A DNA stretch of 64,000 nt from an uncultured Polaribacter sp. GTDB lineage: Bacteria > Bacteroidota > Bacteroidia > Flavobacteriales > Flavobacteriaceae. Shown piece by piece: positions 26,127 to 35,874 of this stretch. Position numbers and translations under genes: made by a program. How positions within the stretch are numbered: the stretch's first letter is position 1; each line of letters starts with the position of its first letter. Under the pieces are notes generated by a model. It ran no database searches and was not told the DNA's origin. It was given only the letters and a program-made list of their open reading frames with translations. The stretch lies in NCBI GenBank assembly GCA_943788045.1, contig CALSOT010000006.1, positions 868,001-932,000 on the forward strand. Direction: 5' to 3'.

Positions 26127-26894
26127 ATGGGAAGTTTTACGAAATGGTTAGGAGCAGGTTTAGGATTTACTTTAGGAGGTCCTATTGGTGCAGCCATTGG
26201 TTTTGCAGTAGGTAGTTTTGTAGATGGTTTTTCTGAAAAAGATTTAACACAAGAACAAAGAGAATACCAAGAGAGAGTTCGTGGGAATAGAGTTAGAAGA
26301 GATTCTGTAGATACCCAATCTGGAGATTTTGAAATGAGTTTACTTGTTTTAGCATCTATCGTTATAAAATCTGATGGAAAAGTAGATAAACGTGAGCTAG
26401 ACTTTGTAAGATCTCAATTTGTTGGCATGTATGGCAAGGAAAGAGCAAATAATGCATTCAAACTTTTTAGCGGAATTATAAAAAAACAAGTTTCTGCACG
26501 TCAAGTGTGTATACAGATTAGACAAAATATGTCTCACGCTTCGCGTTTACAATTAATACATTTTTTGTTTGGCATTGCAAAGTCAGATGAGTTTGTTACA
26601 GAGTCGGAAGTAGAGGAAATTAGAAAGATTGCGGGCTATTTATATATAAATCAACGAGATTTTGAGTCGATTAAAGCAATGTTTTATGATACTTCAGAAA
26701 ATGCATATAAAATTTTAGAAATAGAAAAGACAGCTTCTAATTCCGAGGTAAAAAGTGGCTACAGAAAAATGGTAAAGAAATACCACCCAGACAAATTACA
26801 AGGTTTAGGAGATGAGCATTTAAAAGGTGCAAATGAAAAGTTTCAAAGCATACAAGCCGCTTATGAACAAATAAAAAATGAAAGAGGAATGTAA
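26127..26894 (+). CDS. TerB/DnaJ-domain protein (DjlA-like)
   Basis: A 255-residue co-chaperone-like protein. The glycine-rich hydrophobic N-terminus (residues of about 7-35, GAGLGFTLGGPIGAAIGF) probably inserts in the membrane. Residues of about 65-175 form a TerB-like helical domain with SLLVLASIVIKSDGKVDKREL. The C-terminal J-domain (residues of about 185-255) has the essential HPD in KKYHPDK. The arrangement is that of DjlA, which stimulates DnaK at the inner membrane. It is followed by a weak hairpin at 26907-26928. Confidence 0.88.
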   Translation: MGSFTKWLGAGLGFTLGGPIGAAIGFAVGSFVDGFSEKDLTQEQREYQERVRGNRVRRDSVDTQSGDFEMSLLVLASIVIKSDGKVDKRELDFVRSQFVGMYGKERANNAFKLFSGIIKKQVSARQVCIQIRQNMSHASRLQLIHFLFGIAKSDEFVTESEVEEIRKIAGYLYINQRDFESIKAMFYDTSENAYKILEIEKTASNSEVKSGYRKMVKKYHPDKLQGLGDEHLKGANEKFQSIQAAYEQIKNERGM

Positions 26895-26906
26895 AATAAT
26901 TTTTTG

Positions 26907-26928
26907 AATTAGCACTCTAATTTTTTTG
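26907..26928 (+). terminator. Weak terminator-like hairpin
   Basis: AATTAG and CTAATT form a six-base stem with a CACT loop and are followed by a T run. It is short and A/T-rich, so efficiency is doubtful. Confidence 0.35.
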
Positions 26929-27037
26929 TCACCTTAAAACTTTGTAACTTTTTTGTACTTTTCAACTTCTTCACAAACAAACTCAAGAAATTCCAAGAAA
27001 AACCTTATTTTCGCATTCTCATTAGAAATGACAGAAA

Positions 27038-30000
27038 ATGAAAGCGAAATTCCCTGAATACAAAGGACTTGACTTACCAAAAGTAGCAGAAGAAATTCTT
27101 GAATATTGGCAAGAAAACAACATTTTTGAAAAAAGTGTAACATCAAGAGAAAATGCCAAACCATTTGTGTTTTTTGAAGGACCTCCTTCTGCTAACGGGC
27201 TACCAGGAGTACACCATGTTTTGGCAAGAGCAATTAAAGATATTTTTCCGCGATATAAAACCATGAAAGGTTACCAAGTAAAGCGTAAAGCTGGTTGGGA
27301 TACACATGGTTTGCCTATAGAACTAGGTGTAGAAAAAGAATTGGGAATTACCAAAGAAGACATTGGAAAGAAAATTTCTGTAGAAGATTATAATGCAGCT
27401 TGTAGAAAAGCAGTAATGCGCTACACAGGTATTTGGAATGATTTAACTCAGAAAATGGGTTATTGGGTTGATATGGAAGATCCATATATTACCTATGAGC
27501 CAAAATATATGGAGTCTGTTTGGTGGTTATTAAAGCAGATTTACAATAAAAAATTAATTTATAAAGGCTATACAATTCAGCCATATTCACCAAAAGCCGG
27601 TACAGGTTTAAGTTCTCATGAATTAAACCAACCAGGCACTTACCAAGATGTAACGGATACAACTGTTGTTGCGCAATTTAAAGCTGTACAAAATACGCTT
27701 CCAGACTTCTTGAAAAATGAAGGAAGTATTTATTTTATAGCTTGGACAACAACTCCTTGGACATTGCCAAGTAATACCGCATTAACTGTCGGTCCAAAAA
27801 TAGAGTATGTTTTAGTCGATACTTTTAATCAATATACATTTGAACCTGTAAAAGTAATTTTAGCTAAAAAACTACTTGGAAAACAATTTGCAGGAAAAAA
27901 TAATTTTGAAGTTGAAACTTCAGAAGGTTTATCTGTTTATAATTCGGGTGATAAGAAGATTCCTTATTTCGTAATTAAAGAATTTTTAGGTAAAGATTTA
28001 GTTGATATTAAATACGAACAATTATTAGATTACTGTTTACCAAACGACAATCCAGGAGATGCTTTTAGAGTAATTTCAGGAGATTTTGTGACTACGGAAG
28101 ATGGAACAGGAATTGTACATACAGCGCCAACTTTTGGACAAGATGATGCTTTAGTTGCAAAACAAGCAACACCAGAAATTCCGCCGATGTTGGTGAAAGA
28201 TGAAAATGATAATTTAGTTCCTTTGGTAGATTTACAAGGTAGGTTTAGACCAGAAATGGGGGAGTTTGCAGGTAAATATGTGAAAAACGAATATTATAAT
28301 GATGGTGAAGCTCCAGAAAAATCTATTGATGTTGAGTTAGCTATTAAACTAAAAACAGAAAATAAAGCCTTTAAGGTTGAAAAATATAAGCACAGTTACC
28401 CAAATTGTTGGAGAACAGATAAACCAATTTTATATTACCCATTAGATTCTTGGTTTGTTAAAGTAACTGATGTAAAAGATAGAATGCACGAGTTAAATAA
28501 AACCATTAACTGGAAACCTGAATCTACAGGAACGGGTCGTTTTGGAAACTGGTTGGCAAATGCAAATGATTGGAATTTATCTCGATCTCGTTATTGGGGA
28601 ATTCCATTACCAATCTGGAGAACAGAAGATGGGAAAGAAGAAATTTGTATTGGCTCTGTTAAAGAGTTAAAAGAAGAGATGGCTAAGGCTGTTGAAGCTG
28701 GCGTTTTAGCAAAAGATATTTTCGAAGACTTTGAAGTTGATAACAACAGCGAAGATAACTATGCGAAAATAGATTTACATAAAAATATTGTTGATGAAAT
28801 TAGTTTAGTTTCAGCAACAGGACAACCAATGAAACGTGAAAGCGATTTAATTGATGTTTGGTTCGATTCTGGTTCTATGCCTTATGCACAATGGCATTAC
28901 CCATTTGAAAACAAAGAGAAAATTGATAAAAATGAATCTTTTCCGGCAGATTTTATTGCAGAAGGAGTAGACCAAACACGTGGTTGGTTTTATACTTTAC
29001 ATGCAATTTCTACAATGGTTTTTGATTCGGTAGCTTATAAAAATGTGGTTTCTAATGGTTTGGTTTTAGATAAAAACGGACATAAAATGTCTAAACGTTT
29101 AGGAAATGCCACAGATCCTTTCACAACTTTGTCTACTTATGGTGCAGATGCAACACGTTGGTATATGATTGCAAATGCAAATCCTTGGGATAATTTAAAA
29201 TTTGATTTAGAAGGGATTGAAGAAGTAAAACGTAAGTTTTTCGGAACTTTATATAATACCTATTCGTTCTTTACTTTATACACAAATACTGATGGCTTTT
29301 GTTATGAGGAGGCAGATGTTCCTTTAAAAGATAGACCAGAAATAGATAGATGGGTTTTATCAGAATTACATACTTTAATTCAAAAAGTTGATAAATTCTA
29401 TGCAGAATATGAACCAACAAGAGCTGCAAGAGCAATATCAGATTTTACACAAGATTATTTAAGTAACTGGTATGTACGTTTAAGTAGAAGACGTTTTTGG
29501 AAGGGAGATTATCAAACAGATAAAATTTCTGCCTATCAAACGTTATATACTTGTATGAATACGATTGCAAAATTAGCATCGCCAATTGCACCGTTTTTTA
29601 TGGATAAATTATATCAAGATTTAAATTCGGTTACAGGCAAAGAAAAATCAGAAAGTATCCATTTATCTAACTTTCCCGTTTACGATGAAAGTTTTGTTGA
29701 TAAGAGCTTGGAGCGTAAAATGGAAAATGCGCAAATAATATCTTCTCTAGTTTTATCTTTAAGAGCAAAAGAAAAGATAAAAGTGCGTCAACCACTTCAA
29801 AAAATTATGATTCCTGTTGATAGTGAGCAGCAGAAAGAAGAAATTTTAGCCGTTGCAGGCTTAATTAAGAACGAGGTAAATATTAAGCAAATTCAAATTT
29901 TAGATGACGCTTCAGATATTTTAATTAAACAAATTAAACCTAATTTTAAAGCACTAGGACCAAAATTTGGAAAAGATATGCGTTTTATTGCTGCTGAGGT

Positions 30001-30445
30001 TCAAAAATTTAATCAAGAAGATATTAACAAAATAGAGAAAGATAAAAACATTTCACTTGACATTAATGGAAAAAATATTACTTTAGATATCTCAGATGTA
30101 GAAATATCATCAAAAGATATTGAAGGTTGGTTAGTTGCAAATGAAGGCTCGTTAACCGTTGCTTTAGATGTTACTATAACCGAGGAATTGCGTAAAGAAG
30201 GAATTGCTAGAGAGTTGGTGAACAGAATTCAGAATGCACGTAAAGACAAAGGTTTAGAGTTAGCAGATAAAATAAAGTTAACAGTTTTAAATTTCGAAAA
30301 CCTACAAAAATCTATCACAGATAATAAAGACTACATTATGAGTGAAACATTAACCAATGAATTGGTTTTTGTTGATGATTTAATAGATGGTACAGAAATT
30401 GAGTTCGATACCATAAAAAGTAAAATATTAATTGAAAAAATGTAA
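27038..30445 (+). CDS. ileS: Isoleucine--tRNA ligase
   Basis: Class I synthetase charging tRNA-Ile. The 1135-residue chain has the HIGH-type motif as PPSANGLPGVHH near residues 48-59, a long editing domain (residues of about 200-400) and the KMSKR motif at Lys683 (HKMSKRLGNATDPF). The C-terminal part fits the IleS type common to Bacteroidetes rather than the shorter E. coli form (about 940). ATG 27038 gives the usual start MKAKFPEYKGLDLPK. I see no T-box-like leader upstream. It is closely followed by the DksA-like gene. Confidence 0.97.
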   Translation: MKAKFPEYKGLDLPKVAEEILEYWQENNIFEKSVTSRENAKPFVFFEGPPSANGLPGVHHVLARAIKDIFPRYKTMKGYQVKRKAGWDTHGLPIELGVEKELGITKEDIGKKISVEDYNAACRKAVMRYTGIWNDLTQKMGYWVDMEDPYITYEPKYMESVWWLLKQIYNKKLIYKGYTIQPYSPKAGTGLSSHELNQPGTYQDVTDTTVVAQFKAVQNTLPDFLKNEGSIYFIAWTTTPWTLPSNTALTVGPKIEYVLVDTFNQYTFEPVKVILAKKLLGKQFAGKNNFEVETSEGLSVYNSGDKKIPYFVIKEFLGKDLVDIKYEQLLDYCLPNDNPGDAFRVISGDFVTTEDGTGIVHTAPTFGQDDALVAKQATPEIPPMLVKDENDNLVPLVDLQGRFRPEMGEFAGKYVKNEYYNDGEAPEKSIDVELAIKLKTENKAFKVEKYKHSYPNCWRTDKPILYYPLDSWFVKVTDVKDRMHELNKTINWKPESTGTGRFGNWLANANDWNLSRSRYWGIPLPIWRTEDGKEEICIGSVKELKEEMAKAVEAGVLAKDIFEDFEVDNNSEDNYAKIDLHKNIVDEISLVSATGQPMKRESDLIDVWFDSGSMPYAQWHYPFENKEKIDKNESFPADFIAEGVDQTRGWFYTLHAISTMVFDSVAYKNVVSNGLVLDKNGHKMSKRLGNATDPFTTLSTYGADATRWYMIANANPWDNLKFDLEGIEEVKRKFFGTLYNTYSFFTLYTNTDGFCYEEADVPLKDRPEIDRWVLSELHTLIQKVDKFYAEYEPTRAARAISDFTQDYLSNWYVRLSRRRFWKGDYQTDKISAYQTLYTCMNTIAKLASPIAPFFMDKLYQDLNSVTGKEKSESIHLSNFPVYDESFVDKSLERKMENAQIISSLVLSLRAKEKIKVRQPLQKIMIPVDSEQQKEEILAVAGLIKNEVNIKQIQILDDASDILIKQIKPNFKALGPKFGKDMRFIAAEVQKFNQEDINKIEKDKNISLDINGKNITLDISDVEISSKDIEGWLVANEGSLTVALDVTITEELRKEGIARELVNRIQNARKDKGLELADKIKLTVLNFENLQKSITDNKDYIMSETLTNELVFVDDLIDGTEIEFDTIKSKILIEKM

Positions 30446-30450
30446 TATTT

Positions 30451-30828
30451 ATGTTAGAAGTAAAAACAAAATATAACGAATCTGACTTGCAGGAGTTTAA
30501 AGCAATTATTAATAAGAAAATAGCAAGAGCAGAAGAAGATTTAGCTTTGTTAAAAGCAGCCTATAAAAACGATGCTAATAATGGAACTGATGATACTTCT
30601 CACACATTTAAATCTTTTGACGAAGGCTCAGAAGTAATGAATAAAGAAGCAAATGTACAATTAGCGATAAGACAAGAAAAGTTTATTAGAGATCTTAATA
30701 ATGCTTTGTTAAGAATAGAGAATGGTACTTATGGAATTTGTCGAGTTACTCGAAAGTTAATTCAAAAAGAACGTTTGCTATTAGTTCCTCATACAACTTT
30801 GAGTATTGAGGCAAAACGTAAACAATAA
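30451..30828 (+). CDS. DksA/TraR-family protein lacking most zinc-finger cysteines
   Basis: A 125-residue protein with an N-terminal coiled-coil (residues of about 8-40) and the C-terminal globular region of DksA/TraR proteins (ALLRIENGTYGICRVTRKLIQKERL). Classical DksA has four zinc-binding cysteines. Only one remains here (YGIC). Members in related bacteria show the same loss, so this is probably a cysteine-poor lineage rather than damage. It starts five bases after ileS, so the two are cotranscribed, suggesting a growth-linked regulatory role at RNA polymerase. Confidence 0.85.
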   Translation: MLEVKTKYNESDLQEFKAIINKKIARAEEDLALLKAAYKNDANNGTDDTSHTFKSFDEGSEVMNKEANVQLAIRQEKFIRDLNNALLRIENGTYGICRVTRKLIQKERLLLVPHTTLSIEAKRKQ

Positions 30829-30854
30829 TTTTTGTTTTTTGTAAATAAAATTTT

Positions 30855-30881
30855 AAAAGCTTCTGTTTAGAGGCTTTTTTT
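30855..30881 (+). terminator. Terminator after ileS-dksA-like operon
   Basis: AAAAGCTTCT and AGAGGCTTTTTT form a hairpin around GTTT with one mismatch or wobble, followed by a T run just before the next gene at 30887. Confidence 0.75.
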
Positions 30882-30886
30882 CTTCA

Positions 30887-31531
30887 ATGAAAATTCATCT
30901 TATTATTTTAGTTTGTCTGGTCTCTAAAGTGGTTTTATCTCAAAATAAAGTGCTTCAAAAATTTGAAACACAATTAAAAGAAATTGAAATTTCCACACAA
31001 GGGTTGGATGATGTTGTAATTGAAAATTCAACATCAAAATTTATTGAGATTTATTTGATTACAGAAAATATAGGACAACAAAATATTGTTTACAAAGAGT
31101 TAAATAATCGGGTAAAGATTCAATTTGAAATACCTAATACCAAGCAAGAAGATAAGGTTTTTAGAAAATTTATTACCAAAGGGTTGCATAGAGCAAACGC
31201 AATTATTAAAGTGCCTAAAAATAAATTAATTACAGTTTTTGGGGATGAAATAAATTTAGAATCTAAAAGCTATAAAGGAGATTTAAAAATATTTATTGAA
31301 AAAGGTATTTTAAAACTTCATAAAATTTATGCAAATCTAGAAGTTAAAATGTATAGCGGAAATTTATATGCGACATTAAATAAAGGAATGATTGATGTCG
31401 TCTCTAAAAACGGTAAAATTAAACTCAACAATGTTTTAGTTGAACAAATAGATCAGACTAATATGTTGGAATTGAATAAAGAAATAAGTATCCATTCTTT
31501 AAATGCTAATATTTTTTTAACTACTAAATAA
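30887..31531 (+). CDS. Exported hypothetical protein, adhesin-like beta-helix (DUF4097-like)
   Basis: A 214-residue protein with a signal peptide (residues 1-18, ending KVVLSQ). The body is made of short repeated beta-strands (VVIENSTSKFIEIYLITEN; SYKGDLKIFIEKGILKLHKIYANLEVKMYSGNL) like the right-handed helical DUF4097/adhesin proteins. No function is known. It lies between the ileS operon terminator and lspA, 43 bases upstream of the latter. Confidence 0.6.
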   Translation: MKIHLIILVCLVSKVVLSQNKVLQKFETQLKEIEISTQGLDDVVIENSTSKFIEIYLITENIGQQNIVYKELNNRVKIQFEIPNTKQEDKVFRKFITKGLHRANAIIKVPKNKLITVFGDEINLESKSYKGDLKIFIEKGILKLHKIYANLEVKMYSGNLYATLNKGMIDVVSKNGKIKLNNVLVEQIDQTNMLELNKEISIHSLNANIFLTTK

Positions 31532-31546
31532 ACTCAATAATATTGT

Positions 31547-31554
31547 TATTTTTG
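31547..31554 (+). promoter_or_regulatory. -7 box (TATTTTTG) for lspA
   Basis: TATTTTTG matches TAnnTTTG. It ends exactly at the GTG (31554) that would start the longest lspA reading frame, so translation must begin downstream, at ATG 31575. No convincing -33 element is seen. Confidence 0.5.
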
Positions 31555-31574
31555 TGATCACAAATAAAAAAGGC

Positions 31575-32192
31575 ATGTCAAAAAAAAATCTTGCAATTGC
31601 TACAATCTTAATTGCAATTATTTTAGATCAAATAATAAAAATTTATATCAAAACTCATTTTTATTTAGGTGAAGAAGTGATAGTTTTTGATTGGTTTAGA
31701 ATTCATTTTGTGGAAAATAATGGAATGGCAATGGGTTTTGAGTTTGGTGGTAGAACAGGAAAACTTTTTTTAACCTTGTTTAGAATTGTAGCGGTTTCTG
31801 CAATTATTTTTTGGTTAGTCGGCAATATAAAACGCAAAGTACACAATGCTGTTATAATTGGAATTTCCCTTATTTTTTCTGGTGCAGTAGGTAACATAAT
31901 AGATTCTGTTTTTTATGGAGTTATTTTTGACCAATCTAATCATAAAGTAGCAACACTTTTTTCGGAAAAACCTTATGGTGATTTATTTTATGGTAAAGTA
32001 GTAGATATGTTATATTTTCCTTTTTGGGACGGTATTTTACCAGAGTGGATTCCTTTTATTGGTGGTAATGATTTTACGTTTTTTCAATATATTTTTAATC
32101 CGGCGGATGCTTTTATAAGTATTGGTGTCGCTTTATTGTTTATATTTAGTAAACAAGCTTTTCCAAAGGAGGAAAAAGTAGTTAACGTTTAA
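31575..32192 (+). CDS. lspA: Lipoprotein signal peptidase (signal peptidase II)
   Basis: Membrane aspartyl protease that cleaves lipoprotein signal peptides before the lipidated cysteine. From ATG 31575 the protein has 205 residues. The two catalytic aspartates are expected in GNIIDSVFYG and in FNPADAFISIG near the C-terminus, and ENNGMAMG is the other family block. It is longer than the enterobacterial enzyme (about 165) because of an insertion before NPADAF, as in other Bacteroidetes. The upstream in-frame GTG at 31554 is excluded by the promoter box. Confidence 0.93.
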   Translation: MSKKNLAIATILIAIILDQIIKIYIKTHFYLGEEVIVFDWFRIHFVENNGMAMGFEFGGRTGKLFLTLFRIVAVSAIIFWLVGNIKRKVHNAVIIGISLIFSGAVGNIIDSVFYGVIFDQSNHKVATLFSEKPYGDLFYGKVVDMLYFPFWDGILPEWIPFIGGNDFTFFQYIFNPADAFISIGVALLFIFSKQAFPKEEKVVNV

Positions 32193-32334
32193 TTTTATTG
32201 GCTTTATCTAACACAGATTTGGTTTTTCTTAGTAGTTTAGAAAATTGTAATGTATAAATAGGTTGTCAACAATAAAATTCAGGACCTTTTAATAGGTCTT
32301 TAAACCTATTATAAGCCATTAGAGAGCAGCTTAA

Positions 32335-33015
32335 CTACAAATTAAAATTTGGTGTAATTTCTATTAATTTTTTTTGAATACCATAAATAACCAGACCTGC
32401 AACGTTTTTAGATTTCGTTTTCAAAAGAAGGTTGTTTCGGTGACCTTCAACCGTTCTTGGACTTATAAAGAGTTTATCTGCTATTTCTGCAGTTGTTTTT
32501 TGAGCACAAATCAATTCTAAAACATCAATTTCTCTTTTAGAAAGTAGTTTTTGTTCTAAATCATTTTTAATACGCTTTCCGCTAGATGAAATAATGTTTT
32601 CATTAATAATAGACAATACTTTTTCATCATAATAAAACCCTTTTTTATGAACTTCATTAATTGTATGAACGACCATTTTTGGGCTTGTGTTTTTAACGAG
32701 GTAAGAAGAAGCCCCAACATCGATCATATTGGTTATAAAAGATTTGCTATTGTAACTTGTTAGTACAACTATTTTTATATTTGGATGTGTTTTATGAATG
32801 ATTTTAGTAGCCTCAACACCATTCATTTCGGGCATGTTTAAATCCATCAAAATAATATCTGGGAACTCTTTTGTAGTTCTAAGAAAATCTAATAGTTTTT
32901 TACCATTTTCTGTTTCAAAAGAAATATTAAAATTAGGTTCTCGCTCTAAAATAAAACGAATTCCACTTCTGAAAAGTTGTTCATCATCGGCAATAACGAT
33001 ATTAATTTTTTCCAT
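32335..33015 (-). CDS. LuxR/NarL-type response regulator
   Basis: A 226-residue two-component regulator. The receiver domain has the acidic pair DD at residues 10-11 and the phosphoacceptor Asp58 in ILMDLNMPEMNG. The C-terminal HTH (residues of about 157-215) contains LSKREIDVLELICAQKTTAEIADKLFISPRTVEGHRNNLL. It is read nine bases after its partner histidine kinase, so the two are a cognate pair. Its targets are unknown. Confidence 0.93.
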   Translation of the reverse strand: MEKINIVIADDEQLFRSGIRFILEREPNFNISFETENGKKLLDFLRTTKEFPDIILMDLNMPEMNGVEATKIIHKTHPNIKIVVLTSYNSKSFITNMIDVGASSYLVKNTSPKMVVHTINEVHKKGFYYDEKVLSIINENIISSSGKRIKNDLEQKLLSKREIDVLELICAQKTTAEIADKLFISPRTVEGHRNNLLLKTKSKNVAGLVIYGIQKKLIEITPNFNL

Positions 33016-33024
33016 ATTTGGGTA

Positions 33025-33783
33025 CTATATTACAATTAAAATTTTAAAACCATTACCTATTCCATGTTCAATACTGTACTTTGCGTTTAATAAGGAAACT
33101 CTACTCTCTATGTTTTTCAAATTAATTCTTTTTTTAATATTTAAATTATTCGAATAAGAACCAATACTATTATCCGTATAATTGAAAATTAATTTATTGT
33201 CTTTGAATGCAATGGTTATATTACTATTTTTTACTTTTCTAAACCTTACAGCGTTACTAATTAATTCCTCTATAATTCTAAAAAGATGTAATTCGTTTTC
33301 TGGAATTAAAAGTTTTTTGGGATAGTTTATACTATGAGTAATTTTTATTTTTCTACTATTGTTATAAGCGTCAGCCAATTCTTCCACAGCATCTTTAAAT
33401 CCAAATTTCTCTAATATTGGAGGTAATAGATTGTGTGCAATTTCACTAGCACTTTCGATGGTTTTATCAATAGCTTTTAGTAGACCATTATTAACAACAA
33501 GAGATTCTTCTGTGTTTAAATTTCCATCTTTTAATAGATTTACATTTAGGTTAATAACATTTAGTTTAGAGCTAATATTATCATGTAAATCTTTTGAAAT
33601 ACGCTTGCGCTCTTCTTCATGATTTATAATAATAGATTCTGTAATTTCTTTTTGATGTGTAATTTCTTTATTTTTTTTCTCAAGTTCTTTCGCTACATTT
33701 TTTTTTCTTGATAAGAAGTAAATAAATAATGAAATCACTGAAATTAGGAGTGCTATAAAACTAAATAAAACTGCAGTAATCAC
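33025..33783 (-). CDS. Sensor histidine kinase (HisKA_3 family)
   Basis: A 252-residue kinase with one N-terminal transmembrane helix (residues of about 5-25), a short coiled-coil and the HisKA_3 dimerisation domain with His67 in RISKDLHDNISSKLN, followed by a HATPase_c domain ending in KILIVI. There is no periplasmic sensor domain, so it may sense membrane state or act with a partner. It is typical of the NarL-type kinases that pair with LuxR-like regulators, and its regulator follows directly. Confidence 0.88.
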   Translation of the reverse strand: MITAVLFSFIALLISVISLFIYFLSRKKNVAKELEKKNKEITHQKEITESIIINHEEERKRISKDLHDNISSKLNVINLNVNLLKDGNLNTEESLVVNNGLLKAIDKTIESASEIAHNLLPPILEKFGFKDAVEELADAYNNSRKIKITHSINYPKKLLIPENELHLFRIIEELISNAVRFRKVKNSNITIAFKDNKLIFNYTDNSIGSYSNNLNIKKRINLKNIESRVSLLNAKYSIEHGIGNGFKILIVI

Positions 33784-34077
33784 TTGATATTCTTATATAA
33801 GTAATTTTTCCACTTATAGTTTTGAAAAGTCAAAACAGTATTATGAAAAATATTTTTGTGTTAAATATAATAGTTTATCCTCTTTATTTATTCTTTTTGA
33901 TGAAAATCAGGTGTTTCTACGTGGCTTTGTTTTCCGATTAAACTCTCTTTATCTATAATATTTTTGAACCGCTTAAGTTATTCATATTTTTTAGATTTAA
34001 TTTTTTTACCTGGTTTTTATCCTGTTTTTAGGGATCTTCACTTATTTAGTATTTAAAAAAAAGTGTATTTTCGTTAG

Positions 34078-35874
34078 ATGTCTAAATCGCTAGAACTACA
34101 AATAAAAACCTTACCTAATGAACCAGGGGTCTATCAATATTTTGATAAAGAGGATGTAATTATTTACGTAGGGAAAGCTAAAAATTTAAAAAAAAGAGTT
34201 GCTTCTTATTTCAATAAAAACCATGAAAATGGTAAAACTAGAGTTTTAGTAAAAAAAATTGTTCGTATAAAACACATTGTTGTTAATACAGAAACGGATG
34301 CTTTGTTATTAGAGAATAATCTTATCAAAAAATACAAACCACGTTATAATGTTTTATTAAAGGATGATAAAAGCTATCCTTGGATTTGTATAAAAAAAGA
34401 ACGTTTTCCTAGAGTATTTATGACGCGTAGGGTTATAAAAGATGGTTCAGAGTATTTCGGACCCTATACTTCTGTAAAGACAGTAAGGGTTTTATTAGAT
34501 TTAATAAAAGAATTATATCCTTTAAGAACTTGTAAATACGATTTAAGTCATCAGAATGTTAACGAAGGTAAATATAAAGTTTGTTTAGAATATCATTTAA
34601 AAAATTGTAATGGTGCTTGTGAGGGTTTAGAAACAGAAACTCATTATAACAATTCCATTGTAGAGATTAGAAATATCATTAAAGGAAATTTTAAAGAAAG
34701 TTTAGAAAAATTTCAAGAAAAGATGTTAGTTTTTGCCCAAAAAATGGAGTTTGAAGAGGCTCAGAAAGTGAAAGAAAAACTATCTTTATTAGGCAATTAT
34801 CAATCAAAAAGTACCATTATAAATCCCTCTATAAATAATGTAGATGTATTTTCTATTATTTCTGATGAAACGCATGGTTATGCAAACTTTTTAAAGATTT
34901 CTAACGGTTCAATTATTCAATCACATACGACAGAAATTAAGAAAAAATTAGACGAAACCGATAAAGAATTATTAGAATTATTTATTGTTGAAATCAGGCA
35001 ACGCTTCAATTCTCAATCTCCAGAAATTTATACTCCTTTCAAAGTTGATTTAGGTGAAAACGTAAAAGTTACGATTCCTAAGTTAGGTGATAAAAAACGA
35101 ATTGTTGAACTCTCTGAAAGAAATGCAAAATATTACAGAATGGAGCAATTTAAGCAAGTGCAAATTGTAGATCCAGACCGACATGTAAAACGAATTATGG
35201 CGCAAATGAAAAAAGATTTGCGTTTGCATGTAGAACCACGTCATATAGAATGTTTCGATAATTCAAACATTCAGGGTACGCATCCTGTTGCAGCTTGTGT
35301 TGTTTTTAAAGATGGAAAACCAAGTAAAAAAGATTACAGACATTACAATATTAAAACAGTTGATGGTCCAGATGATTTTGCTTCAATGGAAGAAGTCGTT
35401 TACAGGAGGTATAAGCGTTTGTTGGAAGAGGAGCAGCCTTTGCCACAACTGATAATTGTTGATGGAGGAAAAGGACAATTATCATCTGCTTTAAAAAGTT
35501 TAGATATTTTAGGGTTAAGAGGTAAAATTGCTATTATTGGAATCGCAAAACGTTTGGAGGAAATTTATTATCCGGGAGATCCAATTCCTTTGTATTTAGA
35601 TAAAAAGTCTGAAACACTCAAGATTACCCAATACTTAAGAAATGAAGCTCATAGGTTTGGTATTACTTTTCATAGAAATAAACGCAGTAAAACAGCAATT
35701 CAATCTGAATTAGAGCAGATACCTGATGTTGGTAAACAGACTATTACTGCTTTATTGCGAAAATTTAAGTCCGCAAAACGCGTTAAAGAAGCTTCTTTTA
35801 GTGATTTAAAAGAAGTTATTGGAAATACAAGAGCAACAAACGTTTACGAATATTTTCATCCTCAAAAAAAATGA
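34078..35874 (+). CDS. uvrC: Excinuclease ABC subunit C
   Basis: Nucleotide excision repair endonuclease that makes both incisions around UvrA/UvrB-marked damage. The N-terminal GIY-YIG domain (residues of about 14-92, with PGVYQYFDKEDVIIYVG), a UVR motif (about 205-240, MEFEEAQKVKEKL), the RNase H-like C-terminal nuclease (from about residue 390, IECFDNSNIQGTHPVAACVVF) and helix-hairpin-helix repeats near the end (VGKQTITALLRKFKSAKRVKEAS) are all present. Length is 598 residues. A TATTTTCG box just before the ATG is a one-mismatch -7 candidate. It overlaps the downstream patatin gene by four bases (ATGA). Confidence 0.97.
   Translation: MSKSLELQIKTLPNEPGVYQYFDKEDVIIYVGKAKNLKKRVASYFNKNHENGKTRVLVKKIVRIKHIVVNTETDALLLENNLIKKYKPRYNVLLKDDKSYPWICIKKERFPRVFMTRRVIKDGSEYFGPYTSVKTVRVLLDLIKELYPLRTCKYDLSHQNVNEGKYKVCLEYHLKNCNGACEGLETETHYNNSIVEIRNIIKGNFKESLEKFQEKMLVFAQKMEFEEAQKVKEKLSLLGNYQSKSTIINPSINNVDVFSIISDETHGYANFLKISNGSIIQSHTTEIKKKLDETDKELLELFIVEIRQRFNSQSPEIYTPFKVDLGENVKVTIPKLGDKKRIVELSERNAKYYRMEQFKQVQIVDPDRHVKRIMAQMKKDLRLHVEPRHIECFDNSNIQGTHPVAACVVFKDGKPSKKDYRHYNIKTVDGPDDFASMEEVVYRRYKRLLEEEQPLPQLIIVDGGKGQLSSALKSLDILGLRGKIAIIGIAKRLEEIYYPGDPIPLYLDKKSETLKITQYLRNEAHRFGITFHRNKRSKTAIQSELEQIPDVGKQTITALLRKFKSAKRVKEASFSDLKEVIGNTRATNVYEYFHPQKK

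Noticed and set aside
26934..27264. Minus-strand ORFs over the start of ileS
   Set aside because: They are shadows of the ileS frame, with no family-like sequence or promoter.
33784..34077. Mobile element or tRNA in the 294-base gap before uvrC
   Set aside because: No cloverleaf, inverted terminal repeats or transposase remnants are visible.
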